DNA from: Gammaproteobacteria bacterium
GTDB lineage: Bacteria > Pseudomonadota > Gammaproteobacteria > Pseudomonadales > Halieaceae
Length of the DNA stretch: 64,000 nucleotides
Assembly (NCBI GenBank): GCA_030427485.1
Contig: JAUICG010000004.1
Span: 1 to 64,000 of the forward strand
Reading direction: 5' to 3'
The notes below the pieces were generated by a model that saw only the letters and a program-made list of their open reading frames with translations, did not search any database and was not told the origin of the DNA. Position numbers and translations under genes: made by a program. Positions 49,425 to 57,350 of this stretch are shown in pieces. How positions within the stretch are numbered: position 1 is the stretch's first letter; every line of letters starts with the position of its first letter.

Positions 49425-49519
49425 TGGCAGCATCTACCGATGCTGCCAATCTTCCAATCCCGCGAGGAAACCACTTCCTCGCGGGACTGGTCTCCCCGCA
49501 CCATTGAAGGAGACCAGTC
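49425..49519 (+). promoter_or_regulatory. Three perfect hairpins; the last buries the radC-like ribosome-binding site
   Basis: Stem 1 TGGCAGCATC/GATGCTGCCA (49425–49448), stem 2 CCCGCGAGGAA/TTCCTCGCGGG (49459–49485) and stem 3 GACTGGTCTCC/GGAGACCAGTC (49485–49519) are all perfect. Stem 3 contains AAGGAGA at its foot and ends on the base before the ATG at 49520, so it should hide the ribosome-binding site. Confidence 0.8.
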
Positions 49520-50035
49520 ATGGTTTCGAAATCATCGCCTGCAAAGGTGAACACGAAAAACCGTTTGGCGGCGCTGAAGATTGCAACGCTTAACGACAGT
49601 GAAAAGCAGTCTCTGATGGAACTGGCTCTTGCGGTTCTGCAGGACCTGCATCGACCGGGGCTCGAGCTGCCCAGTCCTAACAGTACCCGCGACTATTTGC
49701 GTGTGCTGCTGGCCGACCGGAAAGCAGAAGTGTTTGGTTGCATGTACCTGGATAACCGGCATCGAGTGATCGAGACTGCTGAGCTGTTCCAGGGAACGAT
49801 TGACGGTGCGGCAGTGTACCCCCGCGTGGTGGTGCAGCAGGCGCTAACCCTCAATGCCGCCGCGGTGATGTTTTTTCATAATCACCCCAGTGGAGTTGCC
49901 GAACCCAGTCACGCGGATGAGGCGATTACCCGGCGGTTAAAGGATGCTCTGGCACTCGTGGATATACGCGTGTTGGATCATTTCATCGTCACAGCCGGTG
50001 AGTCATTGTCGTTCGCAGAGCGCGGACTACTCTAA
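49520..50035 (+). CDS. RadC-like JAB-domain protein
   Basis: A 171-residue protein lacking the N-terminal RadC helix–hairpin–helix. The JAB/MPN metal motif reads AAAVMFFHNHPSGVAEPSHA-D, with HxHP–X7–S/D ligands, and ends VLDHFIVTAGESLSFAERG. RadC-like proteins are frequent in mobile elements, and their biochemical role there is unsettled. Translation is probably gated by the hairpin that covers its ribosome-binding site. Confidence 0.9.
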   Translation: MVSKSSPAKVNTKNRLAALKIATLNDSEKQSLMELALAVLQDLHRPGLELPSPNSTRDYLRVLLADRKAEVFGCMYLDNRHRVIETAELFQGTIDGAAVYPRVVVQQALTLNAAAVMFFHNHPSGVAEPSHADEAITRRLKDALALVDIRVLDHFIVTAGESLSFAERGLL

Positions 50036-50051
50036 CTCACTATTTACTCAA

Positions 50052-50123
50052 CCCAATGGGGAGTCGCTGCTTCCCACTGGGAAGGAGGGACTCCCTGAAT
50101 TCTCAAATCAACTCCTCAGGGAG
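50052..50123 (+). promoter_or_regulatory. Competing hairpins upstream of the DUF6573 gene
   Basis: GGGAGTC (50059–50065) pairs with GACTCCC (50089–50095), enclosing TTCCC/GGGAA. CTCCCTGA (50091–50098) instead pairs with TCAGGGAG (50116–50123), which contains the ribosome-binding site of the ATG at 50131. The two folds share 50091–50095 and so exclude each other. Confidence 0.72.
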
Positions 50124-50130
50124 AAACTTT

Positions 50131-50556
50131 ATGAAAAATACAGAGAACACTTCACTGGAAGAGGTCTTTGGTCCTGTCATCTCATGCTACAGCCGAGCAC
50201 AGGCGATTGAAGACGGTGTGTTGGTCGATGTCACCAGTATGGCGCGTGAAGCCGGTTTCAAGTGGCCGGTGGCTCTAACACATGCGGCATGGTGTGATTG
50301 TGTCGCCTGGACTGAACAAGATAGCCGGATTCAGACGCATCAAGATGAGTCCGGTCGCTTGTGGGACGTGTTATTCATGGCATTTGTTGCCATACGCACG
50401 GCCACGGATTCAGGTGATCAACTGCGCTTCTCGCTGTATCGGGTACCCAGTGATGGTTGCACGATGGACGCTCAGGAGGTGATCTTGAAACTGATGGTGG
50501 GTCCCGGTGATGCCGGAGAACCCGTTGTGACCATCATGCTGCCTAACGAAGATTAA
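50131..50556 (+). CDS. DUF6573-like element protein
   Basis: A 141-residue soluble protein: SLEEVFGPVISCYSRAQAIE then DGVLVDVTSMAREAGFKWPV and LTHAAWCDCVAW. This pattern is found in proteins annotated DUF6573 next to radC in conjugative elements. No function is known. The ATG at 50131 is set by AGGGAGA, which lies inside a hairpin. It is the last gene before the AbiE cassette. Confidence 0.75.
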   Translation: MKNTENTSLEEVFGPVISCYSRAQAIEDGVLVDVTSMAREAGFKWPVALTHAAWCDCVAWTEQDSRIQTHQDESGRLWDVLFMAFVAIRTATDSGDQLRFSLYRVPSDGCTMDAQEVILKLMVGPGDAGEPVVTIMLPNED

Positions 50557-50587
50557 TGTCGCCGATGAGAATCGGCTCCTTGCCCTG

Positions 50588-50624
50588 GCCACTTGGGATA
50601 AAGTGGCACTTTCTCCTTCTTTCT
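50588..50624 (+). terminator. Terminator-like hairpin after the DUF6573 gene
   Basis: GCCACTT/AAGTGGC (7-bp perfect stem, 6-nt loop, 50588–50607) is followed by a T-rich but interrupted run to about 50624. Confidence 0.55.
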
Positions 50625-50659
50625 AGCTCAGACCATCGGTAATTACTGCACCTCCATCT

Positions 50660-50718
50660 AGTATAGTGTAAGACGAACACCTCATCATAATGATGAAATT
50701 CTCATCTTACACTATACT
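50660..50718. promoter_or_regulatory. Long palindrome, probable AbiEi operator
   Basis: A perfect 14-bp inverted repeat, AGTATAGTGTAAGA (50660–50673) and TCTTACACTATACT (50705–50718), surrounds the smaller palindrome TCATCATAATGATGA (50682–50696). It lies 75 bp before abiEi. AbiEi antitoxins are known to repress their own operon by binding inverted repeats. Confidence 0.75.
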
Positions 50719-50793
50719 ATTTTAGATAATATTGGTATATTATGCCCTCAGTAGTTCGGTAAAAAGCTGAACTAATATAGTTACGGTGTACTT

Positions 50794-51579
50794 GTGGCTT
50801 CCGCAAAACAACAATTGGGCAAGATTATCCGTGAAGTCGGTGATGTTTTTACCGTGGCCGCTGCTGCGAGCTGTATGGAGGAGCCCAATGATAAAATGGC
50901 TAAATCCTTGTCCCGTTGGGCCAAGCAAGGGTGGCTCACGCGTGTAAAACGAGGGCTCTATGCAGTTGTACCTATTGACGCATCTACAACAGAAAGGGTG
51001 CTGGAAGATGCCTGGGTTTTAATCCCCGAGTTATACGGTTCCTGCTATGTCGGTGGGTGGAGCGCAGCTGAGTACTGGGATCTTACAGAACAGATTTTTC
51101 ATAATATATGTATTGTGGCCGAACGACCCCCCGCTCAGAAAATGGAGGAGGTTCAAGGGGTGAAATTTGTAGTAACTAAAATGAAGCCAAGTTTGGTATT
51201 TGCTACAAAAACCATTTGGAAGCAGAACAAGAAAATTCAGATATCGGATCCCCACAAAACAATAGTCGATATGCTTTATAAGCCTTCTTTAGGGGGTGGA
51301 ATTGCGCATGTGGTTGACTGCTTTAAAGAGTATAAGAATAGTGAACACCAGAATTTTTCTAAACTCGGGGATTATGCCGGGCGTATGGAAAATGGGTCGG
51401 TATTCAAACGCCTGGGGTTTCTGGCAGAACGATACCTGGGTGAAGAACATGAACTGGTCGCCTTGTGCAAAAACAATCTAAGCCAGGGGAATGCCTACCT
51501 AGATCCGTCGCTAAAACATGGACCGCTGGTAACACGGTGGCGTTTATTTATCCCAGAAAGCTTCAAGGACCTGGCGTGA
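50794..51579 (+). CDS. AbiEi-type antitoxin / transcriptional regulator
   Basis: A 261-residue protein. The N-terminal winged helix reads GDVFTVAAAASCMEEPNDKM and RWAKQGWLTRVKRGLYAV, the typical AbiEi opening, followed by the AbiEi antitoxin domain with SCYVGGWSAAEYWDLTEQIF and ISDPHKTIVDML. In type IV toxin–antitoxin systems it represses the operon and counters AbiEii. The start is GTG at 50794. Composition is more AT-rich than the rest of the element. It overlaps abiEii by GTGA. Confidence 0.88.
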   Translation: MASAKQQLGKIIREVGDVFTVAAAASCMEEPNDKMAKSLSRWAKQGWLTRVKRGLYAVVPIDASTTERVLEDAWVLIPELYGSCYVGGWSAAEYWDLTEQIFHNICIVAERPPAQKMEEVQGVKFVVTKMKPSLVFATKTIWKQNKKIQISDPHKTIVDMLYKPSLGGGIAHVVDCFKEYKNSEHQNFSKLGDYAGRMENGSVFKRLGFLAERYLGEEHELVALCKNNLSQGNAYLDPSLKHGPLVTRWRLFIPESFKDLA

Positions 51580-53045
51580 TTCCTAAGCGAGAGATTTTAG
51601 AGCTTGCAACGAGTAGTGGCATCAGGCCGCACGTTATCGAGAAAGACTATGTATTGGGTTGGATGCTCGCGGGGATTCATCAGCACGAAATTGGTAAAAC
51701 GTGGGTTTTCAAGGGGGGAACCTGTCTCAAAAAATGCTATTTCGAAACCTATCGATTTTCGGAGGATCTGGATTTCACACTGAGCGATCCGGCGCAGATT
51801 GATAGTGATTTTTTATATTCGGTGTTTTGTGAAATCAGCGAGTGGATATATGAGAATGCTGGCATAGAAGTGCCTGTCGAAAAACTTACCTTTGATGTCT
51901 ATGAAAATCCACGCGGTGTTACGTCCTGCCAGGGAAGGGTTTTTTATCGTGGCCCCATTTCCCCAGACTCTCACAAGAGGTTACCAAGGATAAAGCTGGA
52001 TCTGACTGTCGATGAATTACTGGTTGAATCGTCGGTGACGAGCGCAGTCAAACATGACTATTCGGATTTTCCAGATGATGGCATATACATTCAGTCTTAC
52101 AGCTACGAAGAGGTTTTTGCAGAGAAGACGCGCGCGCTTGCAGAAAGAACAAGGCCACGGGATTTATATGACGTGATCAATTTTTTTCGGCGACCAGAAT
52201 CCGGTCTGTTGGCAAAAAGCGTTAGACACATTCTGGAAGCCAAATGCCAATTCAAGTCCATTTCGATGCCTAATTATGCCGATCTCCTTGAGCACCGAGA
52301 CCAATGTGATGCGGGCTGGGGGCAACAACTGAGTCACCAGATCCAATCGTTACCGCCATTTGATTCGTTCTGGAATGAACTTCCGAATTTCTTTGAATGG
52401 TTGTATGCATCGGTGATTTCAACTCGACCGTCATTAGAGGCAATGCCGCCGCAACGGGGAGCTCAAGCTTCTACTGGACCGATAGATTTCCGAAGTTATG
52501 CTATACCAAGTCTTGCATTGAGTTTGATGGAGCGTATTCGCTTCGCGGCAGCTAACCATTTGTGTGTAGAGTTAGAATACCGAAAAGAGAATGGTGAGCA
52601 GAATACTTACTTAATCGAACCGTATTCCTTGAATGAGACGTCTACCGGGAACCTTCTGCTTCATGCTCTAAAACATGAGACGCATGAGATTCGGGCTTTT
52701 CGTACGGATCGAATAATCGGAGCAAGAGTCACGGATATTCCTTTTACGCCTAGCTATAGAGTCGATTTGATACCGCAGGGGCCTCATAACGTAGTGTCGG
52801 AAATGCCACAATCTGGTCTTCGAATACCCGCGCGGCAGAAGGCGTTAGGTACAACAAGACCAGTTCGGAGAAAATCTGCAAAATCAGCCTGGCCAAGTTC
52901 AGGGCCCACCTACGTATATCAATGCCCGATGTGCCAGAAGAGATTTTCCCGTAAAAAGATGAATGGAAAATTGAATTCGCACAAGACCAAGGATGGTTTT
53001 CCCTGCTCGGGGCGCACAGGGATGTATGTTGAAACGAAGTACTAG
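51576..53045 (+). CDS. AbiEii-type nucleotidyltransferase toxin with WYL and zinc-finger-like extension
   Basis: A 489-residue protein, far longer than usual AbiEii toxins (~300). Residues 1–~285 are the nucleotidyltransferase: GG at 47–48 (TWVFKGGTCLKK) and FSEDLDF with Asp64/Asp66, then EKTRALAERTRPRDLYDVI. Residues ~315–395 read as a WYL-type domain (VELEYRKENGEQNTYLIEPY, then EIRAFRTDRIIGARVTD). The C-terminus has Cys450, Cys453, His469 and Cys477 (YQCPMCQKRF...) as a possible zinc site. Known AbiEii/MenT toxins add nucleotides to tRNA acceptor ends. The start is GTG overlapping the antitoxin stop. Confidence 0.85.
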   Translation: MIPKREILELATSSGIRPHVIEKDYVLGWMLAGIHQHEIGKTWVFKGGTCLKKCYFETYRFSEDLDFTLSDPAQIDSDFLYSVFCEISEWIYENAGIEVPVEKLTFDVYENPRGVTSCQGRVFYRGPISPDSHKRLPRIKLDLTVDELLVESSVTSAVKHDYSDFPDDGIYIQSYSYEEVFAEKTRALAERTRPRDLYDVINFFRRPESGLLAKSVRHILEAKCQFKSISMPNYADLLEHRDQCDAGWGQQLSHQIQSLPPFDSFWNELPNFFEWLYASVISTRPSLEAMPPQRGAQASTGPIDFRSYAIPSLALSLMERIRFAAANHLCVELEYRKENGEQNTYLIEPYSLNETSTGNLLLHALKHETHEIRAFRTDRIIGARVTDIPFTPSYRVDLIPQGPHNVVSEMPQSGLRIPARQKALGTTRPVRRKSAKSAWPSSGPTYVYQCPMCQKRFSRKKMNGKLNSHKTKDGFPCSGRTGMYVETKY

Positions 53046-53724
53046 CGTCTTCGTTCGCAATTTTTTTCTGGTGGTTCCACTGTAACCACTCGTGTGCCTG
53101 GTGCGCCGCCCTCGTCACTAATAAGCGAAGCGGGGTAGTGACGAGGGCGGCGGAGCACGGAACGACAACGGATAGCGCTCGAATTGGTGCGTTCCGGGCG
53201 AATTCGGTCTGACTATACTGATGGCCATGAACCGAAACCAGAACTAGACGCGGCCACGGCGGTAACGTGGATGGGGGAAGTTGCCCTCGCCATCTTAAAT
53301 GGTAAAAAACAGCACTAGCGTCCTCAGAGCTTGCAAGGCGCACAGTGAAAACTGCAGCTCATCTTCAATGGGTATTCAACAACGGGACGTTCGTTCTCTC
53401 TTCACCGTGGCATTAGCCATTTCAAACCCGGCTCGCAAGTAGCCGAAACCCAACGTGCCGTCCTACTGACGGTTTCTTTGAACACGCGGACTAATGGTTC
53501 CGCTTATTTAAAAGGAGGTGAAAAACTCACCATTCAATGTGGGCTTTAGAGCCCATTGGTTTACCCGGCACCATCTTCATCAGAAGAGCAGTCAGGTTGC
53601 CTGTGACCAGGCTTATCAGGTCAAACGGGGAGTAGTGTCCCTCGACCCTTCCGCGTAAGCGGACCCTGTCAGGCTACGCGCCTGCTGGTTGGTCATAAAC
53701 ACTTACCAGACTGGAACGTACACG
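53046..53724. other. 680-bp gene-poor stretch in the element
   Basis: No convincing gene is seen. It holds a GGTGGTTCCACTGTAACCAC sequence (from 53070), the strong inverted repeat at 53104–53152, and a stretch near 53510–53520 with AAAAGGAGGTG that could serve short frames of 32 codons (ATG near 53540) or 46 codons (GTG directly after it). Neither has good spacing. The final part is the leader of the integrase-domain gene. A small RNA or origin function is possible. Confidence 0.5.
53104..53152. repeat. 17-bp perfect inverted repeat
   Basis: CGCCGCCCTCGTCACTA (53104–53120) is complementary to 53136–53152 with a 15-nt loop. No T-tract follows, so it is not a standard terminator. Confidence 0.75.
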
Positions 53725-54591
53725 ATGAAAGACCTGAACTACCAATTGAAACAAATGGGCCAGCGCAATCGGGATGGCAGCTACAGTACCCAGGCCAATC
53801 GGGCGCGGATCCTCAATCAGATCGCGAATCAATTGCAGGAACTGGGTTTCCGGCGGATGACCGCGCAGTCATTGAAACCGAAACATGTGGATGCACTGGT
53901 GAAACGTTGGTTAGGTGAGGGCATGGCGGCCGGCACTATCAAAAATCGTATGAATTGCCTGCGCTGGTGGGCAGCCAAAGTGGGTCGATCCAATGTGGTA
54001 GCGCGATCCAATAGCTTCTATGGCATCCCCGACCGGCAATTCGTTAGCAACGAATCCAAAGCAGTTGTTGTCAGTAACGACACATTGGCGAGCATCAAAG
54101 ATGACCATGTGCGTGTCAGCCTGGAGTTGCAGCGCGCCTTTGGTCTGCGCCGGGAGGAGGCAATCAAATTCATACCGGCATATGCCGATCAGGGTGATCA
54201 TATTCGCCTGAAGGCATCCTGGACGAAAGGGGGCAAAACGCGGATCGTGCCGTTGCTCACCGAGGAGCAGCGCGCCGCGCTGAATCGTGCCCACCGTCTG
54301 GCGGGAACCGGTTCTTTGATTCCGCCGCAAAAGAACTACATCCAGCAACTGCGCACCTACGAACGCCATACCACTCTGGCCGGACTGTCGAAGCTGCATG
54401 GCTTGCGCCATGTCTATGCACAGTCGCGCTATCAGCACTTGACGGGTTGGGCCTGTCCGGCAGCGGGTGGCCCGGTCGCAAAGACCTTAAATGCAGAGCA
54501 AAGAAAGCAGGATCATCAAGCGCGGTTGATCATCAGCCGCGAATTAGGCCATGTTCGCGAGCAGATCAGTGCTGTGTATTTAGGGCGATAA
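53725..54591 (+). CDS. Integrase-domain protein of the conjugative element
   Basis: A 288-residue tyrosine-recombinase-like protein: an N-terminal helical domain (MKDLNYQLKQMGQRNRDGSY), the Arg in ELQRAFGLRREEAIKF, the HxxR box in LHGLRHVYAQSRY, the late His in SRELGHVREQIS and a terminal Tyr in AVYLGR. All catalytic positions are present. It fits the Integrase_1-type proteins carried inside PFGI-1-like elements in addition to the boundary integrase. Its substrate is unknown; resolving element multimers is possible. The ATG at 53725 is preferred to the upstream start. Confidence 0.82.
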   Translation: MKDLNYQLKQMGQRNRDGSYSTQANRARILNQIANQLQELGFRRMTAQSLKPKHVDALVKRWLGEGMAAGTIKNRMNCLRWWAAKVGRSNVVARSNSFYGIPDRQFVSNESKAVVVSNDTLASIKDDHVRVSLELQRAFGLRREEAIKFIPAYADQGDHIRLKASWTKGGKTRIVPLLTEEQRAALNRAHRLAGTGSLIPPQKNYIQQLRTYERHTTLAGLSKLHGLRHVYAQSRYQHLTGWACPAAGGPVAKTLNAEQRKQDHQARLIISRELGHVREQISAVYLGR

Positions 54592-54692
54592 GTACCCCAA
54601 AAAAAACACAGCACCCCGAGCATGGATTACGCATTCACGCGCGCGAACGATTTGGCGATCATGAGGCTCCTCACCATAAGCGGGGCTAAACC

Positions 54693-55181
54693 ATGCATAC
54701 TCATCGTCCATTTGCTCCATCGCTGTCGATACTGCTGTGTGGCCTGGCTGTTGCGATAGCAAACAATGCAGTGCTGGCAGCAACTATACCCCCAACGTCG
54801 AACAAAAGTGTCACCCAGATTGATCGCTATTCAGAGCTGGCCACTGGGCCGACATTAGAGCAGCGCGACCTGCTTACCGTGACTGTAGCCATTTCCATTC
54901 CCAATGACATCGCAAGCCTCGGTGGCGCGTTGCGTTGGATTCTGCGTGATTCTGGCTACCGCCTCGCTCCCGATCCCGTTCTTCCTCCTGAGGTACATGC
55001 AATGCTCAAACTGCCGTTACCCGCAGCCCATCGCCGGCTAGAGCCGATGCCACTCAAAGCGGTGCTTGCACTTATGGTCGGCCCTGCGTTTCACATCGTG
55101 CAGGACCCGGTACATCGTCTGCTGTCATTTGAGCGTTGTAACACAGTACAGAATTATTCGCCGACACAAGGAAAGTTGTAA
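54693..55181 (+). CDS. PilL N-terminal-domain-type conjugation protein
   Basis: A 162-residue exported protein with a signal peptide (residues 1–29, ...IANNAVLAA). The mature part, LTVTVAISIPNDIASLGGAL, RWILRDSGYRLAP and PLKAVLALMVGPAFHIVQDP, matches the PilL N-terminal/TcpQ-like domain of the ICE class (TIGR03748-like). Such proteins belong to the mating-pair apparatus in the envelope. It overlaps the next gene by one base and opens the conjugation operon. Confidence 0.83.
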   Translation: MHTHRPFAPSLSILLCGLAVAIANNAVLAATIPPTSNKSVTQIDRYSELATGPTLEQRDLLTVTVAISIPNDIASLGGALRWILRDSGYRLAPDPVLPPEVHAMLKLPLPAAHRRLEPMPLKAVLALMVGPAFHIVQDPVHRLLSFERCNTVQNYSPTQGKL

Positions 55182-55408
55182 TGGACGTCTTTTTCGTCGC
55201 TATCGTGCTGTTTGCTGCAATGGCTTTTGGAACAGGAGATAGACAGCTTGAGGTTCACGCAGATTCTTCCAATGTCCCATCCGAATCGGAAGTTCGCTCA
55301 GTAACTCGCAAACACTCGGATCAGTTCTGTGATCCATGGGTAGGCCACATTACCCAGCGTGATCTCACGGTACCACTCGACCAGAGGATCATCGACGATG
55401 AACAGTAG
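55181..55408 (+). CDS. Small exported or membrane protein of unknown function
   Basis: A 75-residue protein with a hydrophobic N-terminus (MDVFFVAIVLFAAMAFGTGD) and a polar tail. It is coupled on both sides: its ATG follows the PilL-like stop directly and its 3' end overlaps the next start by 11 bp. Small proteins at this position occur in related elements, but I do not recognise the family. Confidence 0.6.
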   Translation: MDVFFVAIVLFAAMAFGTGDRQLEVHADSSNVPSESEVRSVTRKHSDQFCDPWVGHITQRDLTVPLDQRIIDDEQ

Positions 55409-56216
55409 CGTCAGAGGACGCGGCCGTGTTTTTTGGATTGTCGGTTGTGCTGTCCTTACTGCGTTATCCGCTCTCGCCGGAGCGGGAGAACTATCGAATT
55501 CACAAGTGTCTACACGACACACGACCGAAGCATCCGCAACACAGCAGTTAGACCATCAGACCTCCCGCGCTGCACGGTGGGGCCTGGATGACAGCGAATG
55601 GCAGCGTTATGAATCGCTGAAACAGGGTATTCGCGGGAGTGTGAGTGCCGCTACGTTGTCCCCCATAGAAGTCCTCGGTATTCACTCGCGGAGTACCGAA
55701 GAGCGGCGGCGGTACGCCGAGCAATGGGCCGTAATGATGCGTGAGGATGCCGAGCGTATCCTGGCATTTCAACGCGCTTACGACGACGCCCAGCGACGTT
55801 TATATCCAAATGGCTTACTCATTGACGCGAGTGTTCTGAATACCAATAAGGCAGACCATGCGGCGCTAGGAAAATTGGCGTGGCAGCCCGCCGACCGCGT
55901 GCTGTTCTTTACCGACACACAATGCCCGACATGCGATGCGCTACTCGAGCGTCTTGTCAGTCAGTTAACGCAATTCTCCGGTATTGATTTGTACCTGATC
56001 GATGTGTCCCCCGGTGAGGAGTCCCTGATACGCGAATGGGCGGTGTCGAAACAGATCAGTCCGCAATGGGTCAAAGAACACAAGGTGACCCTGAACGTCG
56101 ACGCGGGTGCGCGCGACAGGGTCACGGCGCACACCGGCCAGGACGGTCAATCATTACCCGTGCTCGTGTTGCACAGGGGAGACCAGTTCACGCCTTTGCC
56201 AGCATGGCGATTTTGA
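55398..56216 (+). CDS. TIGR03759/PFL_4693-like conjugation protein
   Basis: A 272-residue exported protein with a signal-like segment (residues ~10–30). The family-like core is WGLDDSEWQRYESLKQGIRG and STEERRRYAEQWAVMMREDA, followed by a thioredoxin-like region with a CPTC motif (FTDTQCPTCDALLERLV). It may therefore assist disulfide chemistry of the pilus or mating channel. The exact role is unknown. The ATG at 55398 lies inside the previous gene's end. Confidence 0.8.
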   Translation: MNSSVRGRGRVFWIVGCAVLTALSALAGAGELSNSQVSTRHTTEASATQQLDHQTSRAARWGLDDSEWQRYESLKQGIRGSVSAATLSPIEVLGIHSRSTEERRRYAEQWAVMMREDAERILAFQRAYDDAQRRLYPNGLLIDASVLNTNKADHAALGKLAWQPADRVLFFTDTQCPTCDALLERLVSQLTQFSGIDLYLIDVSPGEESLIREWAVSKQISPQWVKEHKVTLNVDAGARDRVTAHTGQDGQSLPVLVLHRGDQFTPLPAWRF

Positions 56217-56227
56217 AGTGCGTCACG

Positions 56228-56788
56228 ATGCATCATCGACCCATTGTCGTATGGATTATCGGTCTTCTGTGTGGGTCCTTCATCGTAGAGGCCCACTCCG
56301 TTCCGACGGGATATCAGCGAGTGGCGATTGAATATGATTTGCCTCCGGTGTTGCTTTACGCGGTGGCATTGACTGAGAGTGGGCAGAGCGCACTGAGCGA
56401 CGGTCGGTTCCGTCCCTGGCCCTGGGCGCTCAATATCAATGGTGAAGGACACTATTTCACCTCAAGACAAGAAGCATTGCAGGCGCTGCAAGCGGCCCTG
56501 ATACACACGAACAGTTCTGTCGATATCGGGTTAATGCAAATCAACTGGCGCTACCATCGCGCCGCATTGGGTTCAGCATGGCAAGCACTGGATCCGTACC
56601 ATAATTTGCGTGTCGCGGCGGCGATTCTGCGAGATTGCCTCAATGAGCATGCTAACTGGATGCAGACTGCTGGCTGCTATCACGCACCCAACAATCTCAC
56701 CAGAGCGCAAGCCTACGCCAGTCGCGTCCAACAGCATTGGACGCAGATTGCCGACATTGAGCAGAGAGGTCGGTTTGAAACTCCCTAG
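56228..56788 (+). CDS. Lytic transglycosylase of the conjugation system
   Basis: A 186-residue exported SLT-type muramidase: signal peptide (WIIGLLCGSFIVEAHS), catalytic Glu in VALTESGQSAL, and the later motifs SSVDIGLMQINWRYH and DPYHNLRVAAAILRDCL. It would open the peptidoglycan locally for the secretion channel. The ATG at 56228 is preferred, an in-frame ATG at 56204 would overlap the previous gene. Its end overlaps the next gene by 14 bp. Confidence 0.9.
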   Translation: MHHRPIVVWIIGLLCGSFIVEAHSVPTGYQRVAIEYDLPPVLLYAVALTESGQSALSDGRFRPWPWALNINGEGHYFTSRQEALQALQAALIHTNSSVDIGLMQINWRYHRAALGSAWQALDPYHNLRVAAAILRDCLNEHANWMQTAGCYHAPNNLTRAQAYASRVQQHWTQIADIEQRGRFETP

Positions 56789-57350
56789 TCGTCACTGTTT
56801 GCCCAGGTTGCTACTGGTAGTTTTCGTCAGTGTGTTCGTAAGTGTAGCGGCAATCGCCGAGTTGACTGTCATCCATGATACTGGTCACACGATACCGATA
56901 GCGCCTTTACTGAAGCCATTTGTGTCGGATCAGGGGCTGTCGGACCACCCGGGCACGGCTGCGGATTCAACTGACCAGAAAATGTTGGATGGCGCTACGC
57001 TCAGCAATTTACTACCGGTGGGTTCTCCCGGCCTGCTGGTCGGTGATCTTGCGGGAAGGCAACTCAAACCTGGTGTTCAAGCGCGTCTGGCACAGGGCAA
57101 TCCCCGTCCCTTTTTCTTGATCGGGTCCGATCGGGTATCGCTGGAGTGGTTGGCAACTCACCGAGACGCTCTTAATTCGCTTGGTGCGGTTGGGATGTTG
57201 GTGCAAGCCGACACCGAGCAAGATGTCCGGCATGTCACCGAAATCTCACAGGGCCTTTCCATCACACTCGGATCTGGCAGCGATTTGGCCAGTGCCTTGG
57301 GTATCGATCGCTATCCGGTACTCATTACCCGCGACGGCATCACGCAATGA
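56775..57350 (+). CDS. TIGR03765/PFL_4695-like conjugation protein
   Basis: A 191-residue exported protein with a signal peptide (LLLVVFVSVFVSVAAIAE) and family-like segments LTVIHDTGHTIPIAPLL, FFLIGSDRVSLEWLATHRDA and LGSGSDLASALGIDRYPVLI. Proteins of this family are restricted to this ICE class and resemble TrbC-like periplasmic factors. The start is TTG at 56775, set by AGAGAGG. It overlaps traD by ATGA. Confidence 0.8.
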   Translation: MKLPSRHCLPRLLLVVFVSVFVSVAAIAELTVIHDTGHTIPIAPLLKPFVSDQGLSDHPGTAADSTDQKMLDGATLSNLLPVGSPGLLVGDLAGRQLKPGVQARLAQGNPRPFFLIGSDRVSLEWLATHRDALNSLGAVGMLVQADTEQDVRHVTEISQGLSITLGSGSDLASALGIDRYPVLITRDGITQ

